Positions 11,477-19,142 of a DNA stretch of 64,000 nucleotides are shown in pieces. This DNA is from Planctomycetota bacterium (GTDB taxonomy: Bacteria; Planctomycetota; SZUA-567; H5-PLA8): assembly GCA_027493525.1 (NCBI GenBank), contig JAOSKN010000001.1:2604001-2668000 (forward strand). The letters are read 5' to 3'. Within the stretch, counting starts at the first letter, position 1; each line of letters starts with the position of its first letter. The notes beneath the pieces are model-generated. The model ran no database searches. It was not told the origin of the DNA and was given only the letters and a program-made list of their open reading frames with translations. A program made the translations under genes and the position numbers.

Positions 11477-12133
11477 ATGGAACAGGCGATGCCGCTGACC
11501 CAGGTTCAGCCCAAATCCGCGCTCCGCGCCGGCGGCCCGCCGCCGGTCGCGCCGGGCGAACCCGGCGATGGCGGCTCGCGCGGACAGCGGTTGCCCGACC
11601 GCAGCTACCGTCTGGCGCTGTACGTCGTGCTGGCCCCGGTGACGATGACCTTCGCGGCGCTGGCCAGCAGCTACATCGTGCGGCGCGGCATCGGCGGCGA
11701 CTGGCGCGCCGTGGAGCTCCCGGCGGTCCTGTGGCTCAACTCGTTCGCGCTGCTCTTCAGCAGCGTGGCGCTGGAGGCCGCGCGCCGCGGACTGCGCGAA
11801 GGCCGGGCCGGCGCTTTCACGCGCTGGTGGCTGGCGGCGACCGCGCTGGGCGTGGCCTTCCTCGGCGGGCAGGCGCTGGCGTGGTTTCAGTTGTACGCGG
11901 CGGGAGTCGGGATGGCGTCCAACATCAGCGCCTCGTTCCTCTACCTGCTCACGGCGTTCCACACGCTGCATCTGCTGATCGGGGTCGGCGCGCTGGCCTG
12001 GGTCGCCCTGCTCGCGCTGCGCGCGCGGGTCGCGCCGCCGCGCCGGCTGGTCGCGGACCTGGCCGCCGTGTACTGGCATTTCCTCGACGGGTTGTGGATC
12101 TTCCTTTTCGCCCTGATGCTGGTGTGGAGGTAA
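11477..12133 (+). CDS. Cytochrome c oxidase subunit III family protein (first copy)
   Basis: 218 residues with five predicted membrane helices after a hydrophilic N-terminus of about 40 residues. It carries the subunit III signature near the C-terminus, YWHFLDGLWIFLF, and FHTLHLLIG in the preceding helix. It is shorter than 7-helix subunit III. It follows coxA by 11 bp and is followed after 6 bp by a second member of the same family, so these may be two complementary or paralogous subunit III proteins. A second ATG lies 12 bp downstream. Confidence 0.85.
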   Translation: MEQAMPLTQVQPKSALRAGGPPPVAPGEPGDGGSRGQRLPDRSYRLALYVVLAPVTMTFAALASSYIVRRGIGGDWRAVELPAVLWLNSFALLFSSVALEAARRGLREGRAGAFTRWWLAATALGVAFLGGQALAWFQLYAAGVGMASNISASFLYLLTAFHTLHLLIGVGALAWVALLALRARVAPPRRLVADLAAVYWHFLDGLWIFLFALMLVWR

Positions 12134-12139
12134 GCGAAC

Positions 12140-12823
12140 TTGAGCGAAGCAACGGCAGCGGTCGCCCCCGCCGAAGCCGCCCCCGCGGCGGCGGCACACG
12201 GACCTGCGCACGCACCGGCCAAGGACGATCCCTGGTACGGCGGGCGGCATCCCTTCGCGATCGATTCCAAGAAGTTCGGGATGTGGCTCTTCATCGCCTC
12301 GGACAGCATCACCTTCGCGGCGATCCTTTTCGCCTACACCTACGTGCGCCTCTCCGACCCGGACTGGCCGCTGGTCTTCAACGCGGGCAGCGTCGCGCTC
12401 TCCACGCTCATGACCTTCGTGCTCCTGACCAGCTCCCTCACCATGGTCCTGGGCGTCGCGGCGGCCAACGCGGGGAAACGCAAGCAGGCGGCGCTGTGGA
12501 CCTTCGCGACGGCCCTGGGCGGCCTGGCCTTCATCGTCATCCATGCCTGGGAATGGTCCCACGTGATCCACGGCCTGCCCGAAGGCCCCTTGCCGCTGAT
12601 GTGGTGCGCCTTCTTCACCGCCACCGGGATGCACATGCTCCACGTCACCGTCGGCTTCTTCTACCTGACGATCGTCGGCCTCGCGTACCTGGGCGGGAAG
12701 TTCAAGCCCATCGACATCGAGGTCGCGGGGCTGTACTGGCACTTCGTCGACCTGGTCTGGATGTTCGTCTTCCCCATGATCTACTTGATGTCCACCGACA
12801 TGACCAAGGGCTTCGGGCACTGA
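12140..12823 (+). CDS. coxC: Cytochrome c oxidase subunit III (second copy)
   Basis: 227 residues. An Ala/Pro-rich N-terminus is followed by five membrane helices and the family signature YWHFVDLVWMFVF; TGMHMLHVTVG corresponds to the preceding helix. The start is TTG 12140, decided by GGAGG at 12126-12130, which lies inside the end of the upstream gene; no ATG is available before the first helix. This copy looks closer to classical CoxC than the first one. Subunit III stabilises the oxidase and feeds oxygen and protons to subunit I. Confidence 0.88.
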   Translation: MSEATAAVAPAEAAPAAAAHGPAHAPAKDDPWYGGRHPFAIDSKKFGMWLFIASDSITFAAILFAYTYVRLSDPDWPLVFNAGSVALSTLMTFVLLTSSLTMVLGVAAANAGKRKQAALWTFATALGGLAFIVIHAWEWSHVIHGLPEGPLPLMWCAFFTATGMHMLHVTVGFFYLTIVGLAYLGGKFKPIDIEVAGLYWHFVDLVWMFVFPMIYLMSTDMTKGFGH

Positions 12824-12857
12824 GCCGAACCGCGGCCGATACCAAGGAAGGACGCAC

Positions 12858-13196
12858 ATGAGCGACCACGCCGCCGAACACCACGAAGAGCACCACGAGT
12901 TCAACCTGAAAGAAAACCTGGCCGTCTGGTTCGGCCTCGTCGCGCTGACCCTGGTGGAAGTCTACCTCGCCTACGTCCACCTGCCGCCCGCGACGATGCT
13001 GATCACCCTGCTGGGCCTCTCGGCGATCAAGGCCGCGGGGATCATGGGCGTCTTCATGCACCTGAAGTTCGAGCGCGTCAGTTTCGTCCTGACGCTCGTG
13101 CCGCTGACCATCGTCACCATCGCGCTCTTGGCGATCATGTTCCCCGACGCGCTGCGGCTGTACATGTTCCACTGGATCGGCTCGCCGACGCCCTGA
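12858..13196 (+). CDS. coxD: Cytochrome c oxidase subunit IV family protein
   Basis: 112 residues: a His/Glu-rich hydrophilic head (residues 4-18), then three hydrophobic helices. The segment KAAGIMGVFMHLKFE is typical of the prokaryotic subunit IV family, which helps assembly and stability of the oxidase. AAGGAAGG lies just before the ATG. It is the fifth gene of the cox operon. Confidence 0.88.
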   Translation: MSDHAAEHHEEHHEFNLKENLAVWFGLVALTLVEVYLAYVHLPPATMLITLLGLSAIKAAGIMGVFMHLKFERVSFVLTLVPLTIVTIALLAIMFPDALRLYMFHWIGSPTP

Positions 13197-13214
13197 CCCG
13201 AGAGGGGCCGTGAC

Positions 13215-13499
13215 GTGACGCGCATCCTGAAGCGGCTTGGCTTACTGGCCCTCGCCCTGGCGCTGGCCGCGCCCTCGGCGTTCGCCCAGGGCTGTCCCAT
13301 GTGCCGGGAGAACGCCGCCGCGCTGCCCGCCGAAGGGCAGCAGGCCATGAACCTGGGCATCCTGCTGCTGGTCGTGCCCCCGCTGCTTTTTCTGGGCGCC
13401 TGCATCGTCACGCTCGTCCGTTACGCGCGCGCCGACGCGGGCTCGCAAGGCCCCTCGCTGCCGCGCGTGACCGTGACCTCGCCCGTCCGCCAGCCTTGA
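13215..13499 (+). CDS. Small membrane protein with CPMC motif, end of cox operon
   Basis: 94 residues. A clear Sec signal peptide ends near AFAQG (about residue 25), followed at once by CPMC and then one membrane helix (about 48-68) and a short tail. I do not recognise a named family. The C-x2-C just outside the membrane and the position in a cox operon suggest a thiol or copper-handling helper for CuA/CuB assembly, but this is inference. The start is GTG 13215 with AGAGGGG upstream. Confidence 0.7.
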   Translation: MTRILKRLGLLALALALAAPSAFAQGCPMCRENAAALPAEGQQAMNLGILLLVVPPLLFLGACIVTLVRYARADAGSQGPSLPRVTVTSPVRQP

Positions 13500-13515
13500 C
13501 CGCGCCGCGCTCGAC

Positions 13516-13543
13516 TTGAGCCGCCCGGCGCCCGCGGTATCCT
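13516..13543 (+). promoter_or_regulatory. Promoter for the dehydrogenase gene
   Basis: TTGAGC (13516-13521), a 16-bp spacer and TATCCT (13538-13543). Transcription would start near 13550, past the ATG at 13548, which supports translation from the ATG at 13584. Confidence 0.5.
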
Positions 13544-13583
13544 CGTCATGCCGCTGACCTCGTTGTCCCTCGAAAGGACCCGC

Positions 13584-14663
13584 ATGGCTACGTTCAAGCT
13601 CGCCGTAATGGCCGGTGACGGCATCGGCAAAGAGACCGTTCCCGAGGCGCTGAAGGTGCTGGAGGCCGCGGCCAAAAAGTACGGCGGCTTCGAACTGAGG
13701 CCCACCGAGCTGCCCTGGAACTCCGACTACTACGAGAAGCACGGGCGCATGATGCCGGAGGACGGCATCCAGCAGCTCCGGGCCTTCGACGCGATCCTCT
13801 TCGGCGCGGTGGGCGACAAACGCGTGCCCGAGCACGTCAGCGTGGCGCAGACGATCCTGGCCATGCGCCGCGGCCTCGACCAGTGGGCCAACATCCGCCC
13901 CGGCCGGCTCATGCCCGGCGCCCCCTGCCCGCTGAAGGACAAGGAGCCCGGCCAGATCGACTTCGTGGTCGTGCGCGAGAACACCGAGGGCGAATACGCC
14001 GACGTCGGCGGGAACCTCTTCGCCAACACCCCGCACGAGGTCGCCGTGCAGAGCGCGGTCTTCACCCGGCGCGGGACCGAACGGATCCTGCGCTACGGCT
14101 TCGAACTGGCCCGCAAGCGCAAGGCCCAGGGCGCCGGCAAGGGGCAGCTCGTCTCGGTCTCCAAGCAGAACGCCCAGCGGCACGGGCAGGTCTTCTGGCA
14201 CCGCGTCTTCGAGGAGGTCCGCGAGGAGTACCCGGACATCGAGTCGCGCTTCCTTTACATCGACGCGGCGTGCATGGACATGGTCCGCAAGCCCGAGACC
14301 TTCGACGTGCTCGTCTCCAGCAACCTCTTCGGCGACATCCTCACCGACCTGGCCGGCGCCATCGTGGGCGGGCTGGGCATCGCGCCCAGCGCGAACCTCA
14401 ACCCCGACAAGGCCGCGCCGAGCATGTTCGAGCCGGTGCACGGCTCGGCGCCCGACATCGCCGGGAAGGGCATCGCCAATCCGTTCGGCTCGGTGATGGC
14501 CGCCGCGATGATGCTCGACTTCCTGGGGCAGGATCAAGCCGCGCAGGGAATGGTGCGGGCCGTCGAGTCGGTCCTCTCCGACGCCAAGGCGCCCAAGACG
14601 CCGGACTTCGGCGGGAAGGCCAAGACGCGCGAGGTCGGCGACGAGATCGCGCGGCGGGTCTGA
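13584..14663 (+). CDS. Tartrate/D-malate dehydrogenase-type decarboxylating dehydrogenase
   Basis: 359 residues, isocitrate/isopropylmalate dehydrogenase superfamily. GDGIGKE opens the fold; VVRENTEGEY, SSNLFGDILTDL, ANLNPDKAAPSMFEPVHGSAPDIAG in parts, and NPFGS are all present. The segments YYEKHGRMMP, FGAVGD and FTRRGTERILRYGFELA resemble tartrate dehydrogenase/DmlA more than LeuB or Icd; the specific substrate is inference. It would oxidise and decarboxylate a 2-hydroxy acid with NAD+ and a divalent metal. The start at 13584 has AAAGG upstream and fits the promoter position. It is a single-gene unit between the cox operon and the repeat region. Confidence 0.85.
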   Translation: MATFKLAVMAGDGIGKETVPEALKVLEAAAKKYGGFELRPTELPWNSDYYEKHGRMMPEDGIQQLRAFDAILFGAVGDKRVPEHVSVAQTILAMRRGLDQWANIRPGRLMPGAPCPLKDKEPGQIDFVVVRENTEGEYADVGGNLFANTPHEVAVQSAVFTRRGTERILRYGFELARKRKAQGAGKGQLVSVSKQNAQRHGQVFWHRVFEEVREEYPDIESRFLYIDAACMDMVRKPETFDVLVSSNLFGDILTDLAGAIVGGLGIAPSANLNPDKAAPSMFEPVHGSAPDIAGKGIANPFGSVMAAAMMLDFLGQDQAAQGMVRAVESVLSDAKAPKTPDFGGKAKTREVGDEIARRV

Positions 14664-14873
14664 GCACCGTCGTCTACGATTTGTTCGTATAAAGTTATTT
14701 GTGGATTTCCCCAAGAATGGCATGAGGCGTGCTGATGGCGCCTCCGCGCCCAGGCATCCCGACATCCTCGCGACCGCCTCTCGGCCTAAATCCCGGGTTC
14801 GTCCTGTCCACGAATAAAAGGTATAGACTCTCGATCTTGCCTCACGATATACTTGAATGCTTGTAATCGAAAG

Positions 14874-14920
14874 GCACATAGGTGCATCTTTTTTACGGTC
14901 TCTTAGACAATGCTAAGCGG
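14874..14920 (+). repeat. Palindrome/T-tract repeat, copy 1
   Basis: GCAC (14874-14877) and GTGC (14882-14885) can pair, followed by T6 (14889-14894). The 40 bp from 14881 resemble copy 2 at most positions, including the shared GGTGCATCTTTTTTA start, GGTCTC and the AAGCGG end. It looks like an intrinsic terminator, but the conserved part continues beyond the T-tract. Confidence 0.65.
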
Positions 14921-15008
14921 CCTGTCGGAACCGGCTGGGAGGTCGGCGGCCAAGCTCTGAAGTGACGATTCCCGGCCCAGTTTGAAAGCGCGCCAACGCC
15001 TCTTCCGC

Positions 15009-15056
15009 TGCACCACGGTGCATCTTTTTTAGGGTCTCGTGGACACCCTGAAGCGG
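15009..15056 (+). repeat. Palindrome/T-tract repeat, copy 2
   Basis: TGCACC (15009-15014) and GGTGCA (15017-15022) followed by T6 (15025-15030), then AGGGT and ACCCT that could form a second small stem. It shares a 15-bp perfect core with copy 1. Confidence 0.65.
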
Positions 15057-15099
15057 GGGCTGCGGTAGGAGCCGCGGAGGATGCGGCGCGGGATCAAGC

Positions 15100-15134
15100 G
15101 CACCGGTGCAACTTTTTTTGGGGTTCCCTGGTCG
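15100..15134 (+). repeat. Palindrome/T-tract repeat, copy 3
   Basis: A perfect GCACCGGTGC palindrome (15100-15109) followed by T7 (15113-15119) and a GC-rich inverted repeat. It is more diverged than copies 1 and 2. The missing loop makes it a poor terminator on its own. Confidence 0.55.
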
Positions 15135-15156
15135 AGACCGGGACTCCAGGGGAGGG

Positions 15157-15510
15157 CTACGAACCGACGGCCTCCGCGAGGCTCTCGCCCGAGATGCCTT
15201 CGTGGCTGTCGTGCCAGAGCACCTTGCCGCCGGGGCCGAGCAAGAGCGCCTGCGGGGACTCGTGCCGCACGCCGGTGTCGGCGGCGATCTTCTGCGAGAC
15301 CGGCCGGCGGTTGACCACGTCCACCTCCACGATCGTCAGGCCTTCCGGCGCTTCCTTAAGGTACGCGCGGAAGCCGCGCTCGGCCATGCTGCTGACCGGG
15401 CAGATGGGGCTTTTCTTGAAGATCAGCAGGCGCCCCGCGCCGGCGGCGGCCTGCCGCTTCCACAGTTCGTCCCATGCGGCGAGGTCCATCAGTTCGCGGC
15501 TGGCGGGCAT
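15157..15510 (-). CDS. YtxJ/BrxC-like monothiol bacilliredoxin family protein
   Basis: 117 residues, thioredoxin-like fold of the DUF2847/YtxJ family. The active-site region is FKKSPICPVS with a single Cys (Cys37), matching the T/S-x-C-P-x-S pattern of bacilliredoxin BrxC. The C-terminal ALLLGPGGKVLWHDSHEGIS matches the family end. Such proteins remove bacillithiol from protein thiols in Firmicutes; whether this organism makes bacillithiol cannot be seen here. A GTG at 15543 would add 11 residues, but the ATG at 15510 has a GAGG upstream. It is 72 bp downstream of the kinase gene on the same strand. Confidence 0.75.
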   Translation of the reverse strand: MPASRELMDLAAWDELWKRQAAAGAGRLLIFKKSPICPVSSMAERGFRAYLKEAPEGLTIVEVDVVNRRPVSQKIAADTGVRHESPQALLLGPGGKVLWHDSHEGISGESLAEAVGS

Positions 15511-15582
15511 GGCGGGCGGATCCTCGGGTGGTGATGCGCGCACTCATACTCGGCGCGCGAAACGCCGTCAACCGGCGCACTC

Positions 15583-16743
15583 TTATTCAAAGCTCAGACG
15601 GTTGCCCGTCCCGCGCCTCTTGCGTTTCGCGGGCTCGTCCCCGCGCGGCGCCTGAATCACGGCGGTCGCGTTGAGCCCCTTCGGCGGTTCGCCGCGCAGG
15701 ATGCGTTCCAGGTCCTCGGCGAGAGCCTGGCCGGAGGGGTAGCGGTGCGTGGGCTCCTTCTCGAGCAGCTTGAGGATCAGCTTGGCGACGGGCTCGGAGA
15801 CCCGCGGGTTGAAGGTGCGCGGATCCGGCGGGGGGTCGTTGACGTGCTGCAGCATCACCTCGGGGAAGTTGGCGCTCTCGAAGGGCAGGCGCCCGGAGAC
15901 GGCCTGGAAGAGCACCACGCCGAGGGAGTACAGGTCGGTGCCGGGCGTGAGGTCCTTCACGCCCTGGGCCTGTTCGGGCGAGATGTAGTGCGGCGTGCCC
16001 ACCGCCAGGCCGTCCTTGGTCAGCGGCTGGAACTGCGGGCCCATGGCGCGCGCCAGCCCCAGGTCCATCAGCTTCGCGGCCCCTTCGAAGGTGAGCATGA
16101 CGTTCTCGGGCTTCACGTCGCGGTGGACGTAGTTGCGCTCGTGGGCGTGATGCAGCGCGAGGGCGATCTGGCGCACGATCTCCAGCGCGTCGGCCTCGGC
16201 GATCTTGCCCCCGTTGCGCTCCAGGCGCCGGTCCAGCGATTCGCCCTCGATGTATTCCATGGCCAGGAAGTGCCGGCCGTTCGTCTGGCCCACGTCGATG
16301 CCGACGACGATGTTGGGATGGTTCAGCTTCGCCACCGCGCGCGCCTCGCGCTGGAAGCGCTGCAGGAGTTCCTGGTCCTGCGCCAGGTCCGAATGCAGGA
16401 TCTTCAGCGCGATGATCCGCTCCATCGAGACCTGGCGCGCCTTGTAGACGGTGCCCATCCCGCCCGTCCCAAGCACGCTCAGCAGCTCGTAGTCGCCGAA
16501 CCGCCGCGTCGCGCCCTTGCCAGGCATCTGCTGCTTCAGCTCGTTGAGCTGCTCCAGCGTGACGTAGCCCTTCGTCACGAGCATCTCGTCGAGCGACTTG
16601 CGCAGGCCCTGCTTGGCCGCCTCGTGCTGCGCGAGGATCGCGTTCTGGATCTGCTGCTTGGAAAGCAGCCCGCGCTTGAAGGCCAAGGCCACATGCGGAT
16701 AACGATCCGCCAGCGACGGTTTGGGGGAGGACGACGAGGACAT
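15583..16743 (-). CDS. Soluble Ser/Thr protein kinase with GspE-N-like N-terminal domain
   Basis: 386 residues. Residues 16-73 form a helical module (RGLLSKQQI, LVTKGYVTLEQL) resembling the short N-terminal domain of type II secretion ATPases (MshEN/GspE-N). The kinase domain follows: glycine loop GTGGMGTVYKA, Lys114, Glu133 in helix C, HRD with Asp209, Asn in KPEN and DLG with Asp227, then SPEQAQG. All catalytic residues are present, so activity is likely. There is no membrane helix and the C-terminus is a short basic tail. The ATG is at 16743; the gene is divergent from truD. Confidence 0.88.
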   Translation of the reverse strand: MSSSSSPKPSLADRYPHVALAFKRGLLSKQQIQNAILAQHEAAKQGLRKSLDEMLVTKGYVTLEQLNELKQQMPGKGATRRFGDYELLSVLGTGGMGTVYKARQVSMERIIALKILHSDLAQDQELLQRFQREARAVAKLNHPNIVVGIDVGQTNGRHFLAMEYIEGESLDRRLERNGGKIAEADALEIVRQIALALHHAHERNYVHRDVKPENVMLTFEGAAKLMDLGLARAMGPQFQPLTKDGLAVGTPHYISPEQAQGVKDLTPGTDLYSLGVVLFQAVSGRLPFESANFPEVMLQHVNDPPPDPRTFNPRVSEPVAKLILKLLEKEPTHRYPSGQALAEDLERILRGEPPKGLNATAVIQAPRGDEPAKRKRRGTGNRLSFE

Positions 16744-16944
16744 AGGCAACCCGAGTGAAACGCCCTTTGCGTACCCGCCGTTTATCAATCTACTCAAGAC
16801 TCGAACGGCTACCAGATGAAGTTGCGCAAGTAGGCAGGAATTGCGCGCCGGCGTCACTTGTGCAGTACCTTCGCCTGCTCCGGTGCAATACACTGATAAA
16901 GGTCTTCGCCCGGATTTCACCTCCTGTTTCACGGAGCCTCGACA

Positions 16945-18075
16945 TTGCGTATGTCCACGGAGGCCCAGCCGCTGCCCTTCCTGACCGCGTGCGAGCGCGC
17001 CGGGTTCGGGCCGGTGGGCGTGAAACAGCGCCCCGAAGACTTTATCGTCGAGGAAGTCCCGCTTTACGAGCCCGCCGGGACGGGCACGCATGTCTGGTTC
17101 TGGATCGAGAAGCGCAACCTCAGCACGCACGACGCCGCGCGGCTGCTGGCCAAGGCGCTCGGCAAGCGCCCGGGCGACGCCGGATTCGCGGGCCTGAAGG
17201 ATACCCTCGGCGTGACCCGCCAGTGGCTCACCTTCGAGCACGTCGCGCCGGACCTCGAACGCGCCGCCGCCCAGAACGCGCTGGACCTCGGCGCGCAACT
17301 TCGCGTGCTGGCGGTTACCCGCCACGGGAACAAGCTCAAGCGCAACCACCTGCGCGGGAACCGCTTCGAGATCCTCATGCGCGCGGGCGAGGCGCGCGGG
17401 GCGCTGTTGGCCCAGGCGCGAAAGGTCCTGGACGAATTGGGCCGGCGCGGCGTCCCGAATTATTACGGCCCGCAGCGCTTCGGGCGCGACGGGCGCAACG
17501 CGGAACTCGGCCGCCTGCTGGTTGCCGGCGACGAGGCGGGCTACTTTGCCGAAGCGGAGAAGGGCGGCCTGCGCGGGCCGAAGGCGCGCGACCGCAAGCT
17601 CCAGGAACTCTTCGTCAACGCCTTGCAAGCCGAACTCTTCAACCGCGTCCTGGCCCGGCGCATGCCCGCCATCGACGAACTGTGGGAAGGCGACCTCGCC
17701 TGGCTCCATCGCAACGGCGCCGTCTTCAAGGTAACCGACCTGGCCGCCGAACGGCCCCGCTGCGCGGCCTTCGAGGTCAGCCCCTCCGGGCCGATCTTCG
17801 GGCCGAAGATGACCTTCCCGGCCGGACGCACCGAAGACCTGGAGCGCGACGTGCTGAGCGCCAGCGGGATCGCGCTCGAGGACTTCGGGCGCAAGGAAGC
17901 CGGCCGGCAGCCCGGCGCGCGCCGGCCGCTGCGCGTGCCGCTCTTGGAGGCGCCGCGCCTGGCCGAGGACCCCGAAGGCGTGCGGCTGGCCTTCGCGCTG
18001 CCGTCGGGCAGCTACGCCACCGTGCTGCTGCGCGAGATCGTCGGCGACGCGCCGCTGGCCGGAGCCAACGCGTGA
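16945..18075 (+). CDS. truD: tRNA pseudouridine(13) synthase TruD
   Basis: 376 residues. TruD isomerises U13 in tRNA-Glu. The catalytic motif GLKD (Asp86) in FAGLKDTLGVTRQ is typical of the family, as are the N-terminal KQRPEDFIVEE, NYYGPQRFG and the C-terminal LPSGSYATVLLRE. I use TTG 16945 because GGAG at 16933-16936 is 8 bases upstream; ATG 16951 is the alternative. The end of the gene (last 26 coding bases plus following bases) is duplicated 627 bp downstream. It was probably overlapped originally by the small membrane protein gene now at 18699. Confidence 0.92.
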   Translation: MRMSTEAQPLPFLTACERAGFGPVGVKQRPEDFIVEEVPLYEPAGTGTHVWFWIEKRNLSTHDAARLLAKALGKRPGDAGFAGLKDTLGVTRQWLTFEHVAPDLERAAAQNALDLGAQLRVLAVTRHGNKLKRNHLRGNRFEILMRAGEARGALLAQARKVLDELGRRGVPNYYGPQRFGRDGRNAELGRLLVAGDEAGYFAEAEKGGLRGPKARDRKLQELFVNALQAELFNRVLARRMPAIDELWEGDLAWLHRNGAVFKVTDLAAERPRCAAFEVSPSGPIFGPKMTFPAGRTEDLERDVLSASGIALEDFGRKEAGRQPGARRPLRVPLLEAPRLAEDPEGVRLAFALPSGSYATVLLREIVGDAPLAGANA

Positions 18076-18091
18076 ACGCGGAGTTGCTGGC
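18050..18091 (+). repeat. 42-bp direct repeat, left copy
   Basis: Covers the last codons and stop of truD. It is identical over 42 bp to 18677-18718; the flanking bases differ on both sides. Together the copies bound the HicAB cassette. Confidence 0.95.
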
Positions 18092-18108
18092 CTGCTGAAG
18101 TGGCAGGC

Positions 18109-18142
18109 TTGACAACAGGTTGGCTGATGTGGCATGGTCAGC
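18109..18142 (+). promoter_or_regulatory. hicA promoter and possible HicB operator
   Basis: A perfect TTGACA (18109-18114) lies 18 bp before CATGGT (18133-18138). An inverted repeat GCTGA (18123-18127) / TCAGC (18138-18142) overlaps the -10 and could be the antitoxin operator. It lies wholly inside the insert. Confidence 0.5.
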
Positions 18143-18198
18143 GTCCGTCGCGGGTCCGGTGTACGCCATTGAGGATTCCCAGGAGCGTGTGAGCATAC

Positions 18199-18459
18199 AT
18201 GGCGAGGTTTGCCAAAGTGCTTGAACAGATTTTACGCGGCGTCTCGGACGCAAGCATCCGATTCGACGATCTGTGCCGTTTGCTTAAGCAATTGGGATTT
18301 GAGGTGCGAATCCGAGGCGACCATCATATCTTTACGCGGGATGGAGTAGAGGAGATCCTGAATCTTCAGCCTCGGGGTTCCCAAGCAAAGCCGTACCAGG
18401 TTAAGCAGGTGCGAAACGTAATCGTACGTTACAGGCTGGCGGAGAAGCTCCATGGCTAA
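18199..18459 (+). CDS. hicA: HicA family mRNA interferase toxin
   Basis: 86 residues. The small dsRBD-like HicA fold shows CRLLKQLGFEV followed by the catalytic region RGDHHIFTRDG; the His is the expected active-site residue. HicA cleaves mRNA when free of HicB. Its 3' end overlaps hicB by 8 bp, as is usual for translationally coupled toxin-antitoxin pairs. The local GC content is lower than in truD, consistent with acquisition. Confidence 0.9.
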   Translation: MARFAKVLEQILRGVSDASIRFDDLCRLLKQLGFEVRIRGDHHIFTRDGVEEILNLQPRGSQAKPYQVKQVRNVIVRYRLAEKLHG

Positions 18460-18670
18460 AAAGCATCGATACGAAGTCATCCTCTACTGGAGCGAGCCAG
18501 ATGGGGCGTTTATCGCGGAAGTCCCCGAATTGCCGGGCTGTGCCGCGGACGGCGATACGTATCAGGAAGCCTTGGCGGCCGTGGAAGTCGTAATCGACGA
18601 ATGGATCATGACGGCGAAGGAACTGGGACGCAAGATTCCCAAGCCGCGCGGCAGGCTGATTTACGCTTGA
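18452..18670 (+). CDS. hicB: HicB family antitoxin
   Basis: 72 residues. The HicB core is clear: YEVILYWSEPDGAFIAEVPEL, PGCAADGDTYQEAL and a following helix AVEVVIDEWI. It is short and lacks an obvious extra C-terminal DNA-binding domain, so autoregulation may depend on the compact form or on the HicAB complex. It ends 6 bp before the right 42-bp repeat. Confidence 0.9.
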   Translation: MAKKHRYEVILYWSEPDGAFIAEVPELPGCAADGDTYQEALAAVEVVIDEWIMTAKELGRKIPKPRGRLIYA

Positions 18671-18676
18671 GGGTTC

Positions 18677-18718
18677 CGCCGCTGGCCGGAGCCAACGCGT
18701 GAACGCGGAGTTGCTGGC
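18677..18718 (+). repeat. 42-bp direct repeat, right copy
   Basis: Identical to 18050-18091. It contains the GTG start and first codons of the downstream gene. Confidence 0.95.
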
Positions 18719-19142
18719 GCCGCTGGCGCTCTGGAGCGCCGCCGTCATCCTGCGCTTCCACGGCCAGTTCCATCTCAGCGCCACGCTGGGGCTCAAGCCG
18801 GAGACCTGGCGCGCACGCTTCGACGAGGCCCGCCGCCGCACGCGCGCCACGGCCTGGGCGTGCAGCGGCATGCTGGTGCTCGCGGCGGGTCTCGGTGCGG
18901 CGGCGCTCTTTCAGCGCGGCTTGAACGACGCTCCGCGGGAAGGACTTATGCAGGCCGCGTTCGTAGTGGCGCTGGGCGCGGCCGCGTGCGGTGCGCTGAG
19001 TTCCCTGGATGAATATCGCCTCGCCCGCGCGGCCTTCGAGCCTCCCGCAGCCAGGCTGTTGCGGCGCATCCTCTGGGGCGAGCTATGCTTTTACGCCCTC
19101 TTCCCGGCCGCCGTCTGGGCGGCGGGGCGAGCCGGCATCTGA
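18699..19142 (+). CDS. Small membrane protein, unknown function
   Basis: 147 residues with four predicted hydrophobic segments (about 5-20, 50-72, 85-103, 122-142) and a basic loop between the first two. I do not recognise a family. The GTG start at 18699 lies within the right direct repeat. In the inferred ancestral order this start overlapped the truD stop, so the gene may belong to a truD operon. Confidence 0.6.
   Translation: MNAELLAPLALWSAAVILRFHGQFHLSATLGLKPETWRARFDEARRRTRATAWACSGMLVLAAGLGAAALFQRGLNDAPREGLMQAAFVVALGAAACGALSSLDEYRLARAAFEPPAARLLRRILWGELCFYALFPAAVWAAGRAGI

Larger units (their letters stand above)
14664..15156. other. 493-bp gene-free region with three repeat copies
   Basis: No protein-coding gene is supported here. 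The region is less GC-rich than average at about 14690-14710 and 14810-14895. It holds three imperfect copies of an element in which a GCACC/GGTGC palindrome runs into a T-tract, annotated separately. Confidence 0.7.
18092..18676 (+). mobile_element. HicAB cassette inserted between direct repeats
   Basis: 585 bp between the two 42-bp repeats hold a promoter, hicA and hicB and nothing else. Without the insert plus one repeat copy, truD would be followed by the 18699 gene with an overlapping GTGA stop/start. No transposase or integrase is present. Calling it mobile is inference from the repeat structure. Confidence 0.6.

Noticed and set aside
14874..15134. CRISPR array
   Set aside because: Only three imperfect repeats at uneven spacing, with no cas gene in the window.
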